Part shown: in pieces, positions 9,040 through 10,531 of the stretch | How the letters are laid out: each line of letters starts with the position of its first letter | Position numbering within the stretch: position 1 is the stretch's first letter | Assembly: GCA_020201445.1 (NCBI GenBank) | Contig: JAIVGU010000016.1 | Location: forward strand, 1-10,531 | Reading direction: 5' to 3' | DNA from: Halobacteriales archaeon | GTDB lineage: Archaea > Thermoplasmatota > E2 > JACPAO01 > JAHFTW01 | DNA: 10,531 nucleotides | Position numbers and translations under genes: made by a program | Notes under the pieces: generated by a model | Seen by the model: the letters and a program-made list of their open reading frames with translations, nothing else | Databases searched by the model: none | What the model was told of the DNA's origin: nothing

Positions 9040-9142
9040 GAGCGGGGCCGTCCGGGCCGGGGGCTCGCCCGCAAGCGCCCGCGCTACACGCAGGCGTGCG
9101 GATGTGCATCCCGAATCCCGTTCACACCACCTGGGGCGCCTC

Positions 9143-9150
9143 CTATAAGT
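9143..9150 (-). promoter_or_regulatory. Candidate TATA box for smc-scpA-scpB
   Basis: ACTTATAG on the minus strand is the most AT-rich box upstream of smc. It would place the transcript start near 9120 and a leader of about 80 nt before the ATG at 9039. No Shine-Dalgarno precedes that ATG. The assignment rests on composition and position only. Confidence 0.3.
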
Positions 9151-9283
9151 CCTCCCGTATCCCCCTTGCTTCCGCTGGAAGACCTGCAACGATTTCCTGA
9201 AGGTTTGTTATCAGGTCTGATGTCTGCAAAGGAAGCGAAGGGGCGTTCCTGGACAACCGCCGGCGGCGGGTCTGGCCGGCTGG

Positions 9284-9403
9284 TTCGGCGCAACCGCGGA
9301 GGCCGCGGAAGGTGCGCAAGACGACGTTCCGTGGGTTCCGTGCCCGCCGCGGTTCGTGGGTGCTTCGGCTCCGAAACCGCGGATTTCGCGGATGGCGCGG
9401 ATT
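9284..9403. repeat. Dispersed dyad repeat, noncoding copy B
   Basis: This is the intergenic counterpart of the scpB-internal repeat. Matching runs are 9284-9306 with 4055-4077 (23 bp), 9347-9371 with 4119-4143 (25 bp) and 9374-9403 with 4149-4178 (30 bp); the segments between differ by substitutions and small gaps. Its first dyad (9292-9302 with 9344-9354) is kept at 10 of 11 positions. The partner arm of the second dyad is missing, so this copy is truncated relative to copy A. CGCGGAT recurs at 9378, 9387 and 9396, a 9-bp step. Confidence 0.9.
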
Positions 9404-9520
9404 CAGGCTGCGCAGCGTGGCTCGGTGTCTCATTGAATCGCCGTTGGCTCACTGCAAGTCCAGGAACCTATGCGCAACGCAAGCCGGACGCTTCAAGAGC
9501 CGCCGCCTGCAGACGCCGCC

Positions 9521-10072
9521 ATGGCCTTCCTGCGCCCCGACGACGGGCCGGACGTGGTGTACGAGTTCTTCGCGCCCTTCGCCCACGTCCCGGGCCGCTA
9601 CGAGTGGTGCCGCATCCGCAGCCCCACCCACGGCGTCTTCGACACCTTCATCGTGCTGGGCGGAAGCACGAAGGTCCCCGCGACGGTCTACGTCAACTCG
9701 GTCCTCGGCGCCAAGTTCATGGCGGAGCGCTACCCCGAATGCACGGCCATCCGCGTCCCGCCCGGCGGCCTCACCCTCGGCGAGAGCCCCGACGGCCGCA
9801 GCGTCACCGGCACCCTCCACGCCGACACCGGCCCCGTCCGCAAGGCGACCATGGCCTTCCGCGCCCCGGGCATGGCGCTCCCCAAGGCCGTGCCCTACGG
9901 CGGCGACGGCGGCCCGGTCTGGGGCGGGCGCTTCACCTGCTGGGGCGTCGACCTCACCCTGGACGCCGCCTGCGACGGCACGCTGGAGCGCGAGGACGGC
10001 AAGCGGGAGACACTGCGCGGCGCCCCAGCCATCCTCACGCTGGGGAGCTTCGGCCGCATCGCGCCACGCTGA
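9521..10072 (+). CDS. Conserved-looking protein of unknown function
   Basis: I do not recognise this family. From the ATG at 9521 the product has 183 residues, with no signal peptide or membrane segment. It alternates short beta-like stretches with Gly/Pro turns: VVYEFFAPFAHVPGRYEW near the start, FDTFIVLGG, ATVYVNS, GSVTGT-like strands in the middle and FTCWGVDLTLD near the end. This suggests a compact beta-rich cytoplasmic domain. Two cysteines (in EWCRI and TCWG), a third in ECTA and a fourth in AACDG could matter but form no known metal motif. An ATG at 9470 would add 17 residues; codons there have many A/T third positions, whereas those after 9521 are almost all G/C-ending, so I prefer 9521. 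The AGGA before 9470 argues the other way. It is divergent from smc and convergent with the glutamine synthetase, so it is probably a single-gene transcript. Confidence 0.8.
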   Translation: MAFLRPDDGPDVVYEFFAPFAHVPGRYEWCRIRSPTHGVFDTFIVLGGSTKVPATVYVNSVLGAKFMAERYPECTAIRVPPGGLTLGESPDGRSVTGTLHADTGPVRKATMAFRAPGMALPKAVPYGGDGGPVWGGRFTCWGVDLTLDAACDGTLEREDGKRETLRGAPAILTLGSFGRIAPR

Positions 10073-10080
10073 CCCTGGCC

Positions 10081-10142
10081 GAACCACGGATTGCACAAAT
10101 TTCACGAACGTGGGTTTGTGAAATTCGTGGAATCCATGGTTC
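10081..10142. repeat. Hairpin repeat between convergent genes
   Basis: The arms at 10081-10108 and 10115-10142 pair at 24 of 28 positions around a 6-nt loop, the strongest hairpin in the window. CACGGA, CACAAA and CACGAA units start at 10085, 10094 and 10103, exactly 9 bp apart. It starts 8 nt after the stop of the plus-strand unknown gene and lies between two convergent genes, where a dyad could serve both strands. It is a clear member of the repeat family seen at 4366 and 5415. Confidence 0.9.
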
Positions 10143-10150
10143 GGAAGGCG

Positions 10151-10191
10151 AAAAAACGCAAAGGAAGAGGGGAAGAGAATGAGGAAGACGC
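10151..10191 (-). terminator. Pyrimidine-rich, T6-containing terminator candidate for glutamine synthetase
   Basis: Immediately after the glutamine synthetase stop, the minus strand is almost pure pyrimidine for about 30 nt. It ends in a run of six T (complement of 10151-10156), just before the 10081-10142 hairpin. Archaeal RNA polymerase terminates at U-rich tracts without needing a hairpin, so this is a reasonable terminator in an otherwise GC-rich region. Confidence 0.45.
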
Positions 10192-10531
10192 CTAGTGCGC
10201 GCGGACCATCGCGGCGGACAGGATGGCGTGCCCTTTTGCCTCGCCGTTCTTGACGCCGCCGAGCACCGGTTTGGCGTCGAGGCAGGCGGTCTCGAGGATG
10301 AGGCGGGTGACGCGGTAGGGGTCCATGTTGGCGGCCGGGCGGCGGTCCTCGAGGTAGCCTTGGCCGGTCTGCTGGGCGGCGAGCGGGATGCGGATGCTGG
10401 CGCCGCGGTCGCTGACGCCGTAGCGGAACTGGTCGATGCTGCAAGTCTCGTGGCGGCCCGACAGGCGCTCGGTGTTGTGGGCGCCGTACTCCGCGATGTG
10501 GTCGTAGTGGCGGCGCTCGAACTTCCTGCAC
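10192..10531 (-). CDS. Glutamine synthetase type II (GSII), C-terminal part (cut by window edge)
   Basis: This enzyme makes glutamine from glutamate, ammonia and ATP. The last 112 residues are visible, ending at the TAG complementary to 10192-10194; the reading frame is offset by one base at the window edge. Key blocks are HYDHIAEYGAHNTERLSG, HETCSIDQFRYGVSDRGASI, RIP, and GYLEDRRPAANMDPYRVT. HET-x-x-I, the RGASIRIP arginines and the YxEDRRP motif (Leu where many have Phe) are hallmarks of the type II, eukaryotic-like glutamine synthetases. These arginines and the glutamate line the ATP and glutamate sites. The short C-terminus without a GlnA adenylylation loop also fits GSII rather than the type I enzyme usual in archaea. 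It is convergent with the neighbouring unknown gene and separated from it by a T-run and a hairpin. Confidence 0.92.
   Translation of the reverse strand, partial: CRKFERRHYDHIAEYGAHNTERLSGRHETCSIDQFRYGVSDRGASIRIPLAAQQTGQGYLEDRRPAANMDPYRVTRLILETACLDAKPVLGGVKNGEAKGHAILSAAMVRAH

Larger units (their letters stand above)
9040..9520. other. Divergent intergenic region upstream of smc and the plus-strand gene
   Basis: This is about 480 bases without a convincing gene. It holds a weak TATA-like box for smc near 9143-9150 and a repeat copy at 9284-9403. The 9470-9520 stretch could be the N-terminus of the plus-strand gene if its upstream ATG is used. Small open frames here have the composition of noncoding DNA, and one merely translates the repeat. 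I see no tRNA or structured RNA. Confidence 0.6.

Noticed and set aside
9084..9452. 122-residue minus-strand open frame upstream of smc, similar to part of ScpB
   Set aside because: The similarity (SAPSAKSAV, EPKHPRTA) comes only from translating the shared DNA repeat; the rest has no coding character and no start signal.
10081..10142. Insertion-sequence terminal inverted repeat or tRNA-like hairpin
   Set aside because: The arms are only 6 nt apart with nothing between them, no target duplication or transposase is seen, and the fold does not match a tRNA.
7741..10182. 813-residue plus-strand open frame ending beyond the unknown gene
   Set aside because: It runs antisense through smc, across the intergenic repeat and over the unknown gene in a wrong frame, with Ser/Arg-rich then His/Arg/Pro-rich composition.
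9449..10531. 360-residue minus-strand open frame covering the glutamine synthetase end
   Set aside because: It is out of frame with the clear GSII sequence and then antisense to the unknown gene; Arg/Pro/His-rich composition.

Overview
The window looks like GC-rich euryarchaeal chromosome, most likely from the Thermoplasmatota. The evidence is the clearly archaeal N-terminal ATPase sequence of SMC, the smc-scpA-scpB order, a bacterial-type DNA gyrase of the kind several euryarchaeal groups carry, an exported protein with an archaeal-style C-terminal anchor, and TATA-like boxes that place at least one start codon close to the predicted transcript start. The taxonomic call is inference; there is no rRNA or tRNA here.

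Layout from high to low coordinates (nearly everything is on the minus strand): the C-terminal end of a type II (eukaryotic-type) glutamine synthetase (10192-10531, minus); a convergent unknown gene (9521-10072, plus); a divergent intergenic region with a repeat copy (9040-9520); smc, broken by a frameshift near 8540 (9039-5496); scpA (5386-4439); scpB (4350-3376); a small exported and probably membrane-anchored protein (3320-2523); gyrB (2259-331); and gyrA (329 to beyond the window edge). The window is therefore a chromosome-architecture locus. SMC with its kleisin ScpA and partner ScpB forms the condensin complex, and next to it is the GyrA2B2 topoisomerase that introduces negative supercoils.

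The most unusual content is a family of GC-rich dyad repeats built from units with a 9-bp period (CNCGRA-type or GGAT-type units facing their inverted copies). Copies lie just after the stop codons of smc, scpA and the plus-strand unknown gene, downstream of the exported gene, and in the smc upstream region. One copy sits in frame inside scpB, where it encodes a low-complexity S/A/P linker; a related copy about 120 bp long is noncoding near 9284-9403. The second notable point is the break in smc: a +1 frame change at 8540-8544, where the conserved motif that should follow the VDRR residues cannot be read in any frame. This is either a real lesion or an assembly/sequencing error. I did not find a CRISPR array, a transposase, or a defence or biosynthetic system. 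Every protein but two falls in a well-known family.
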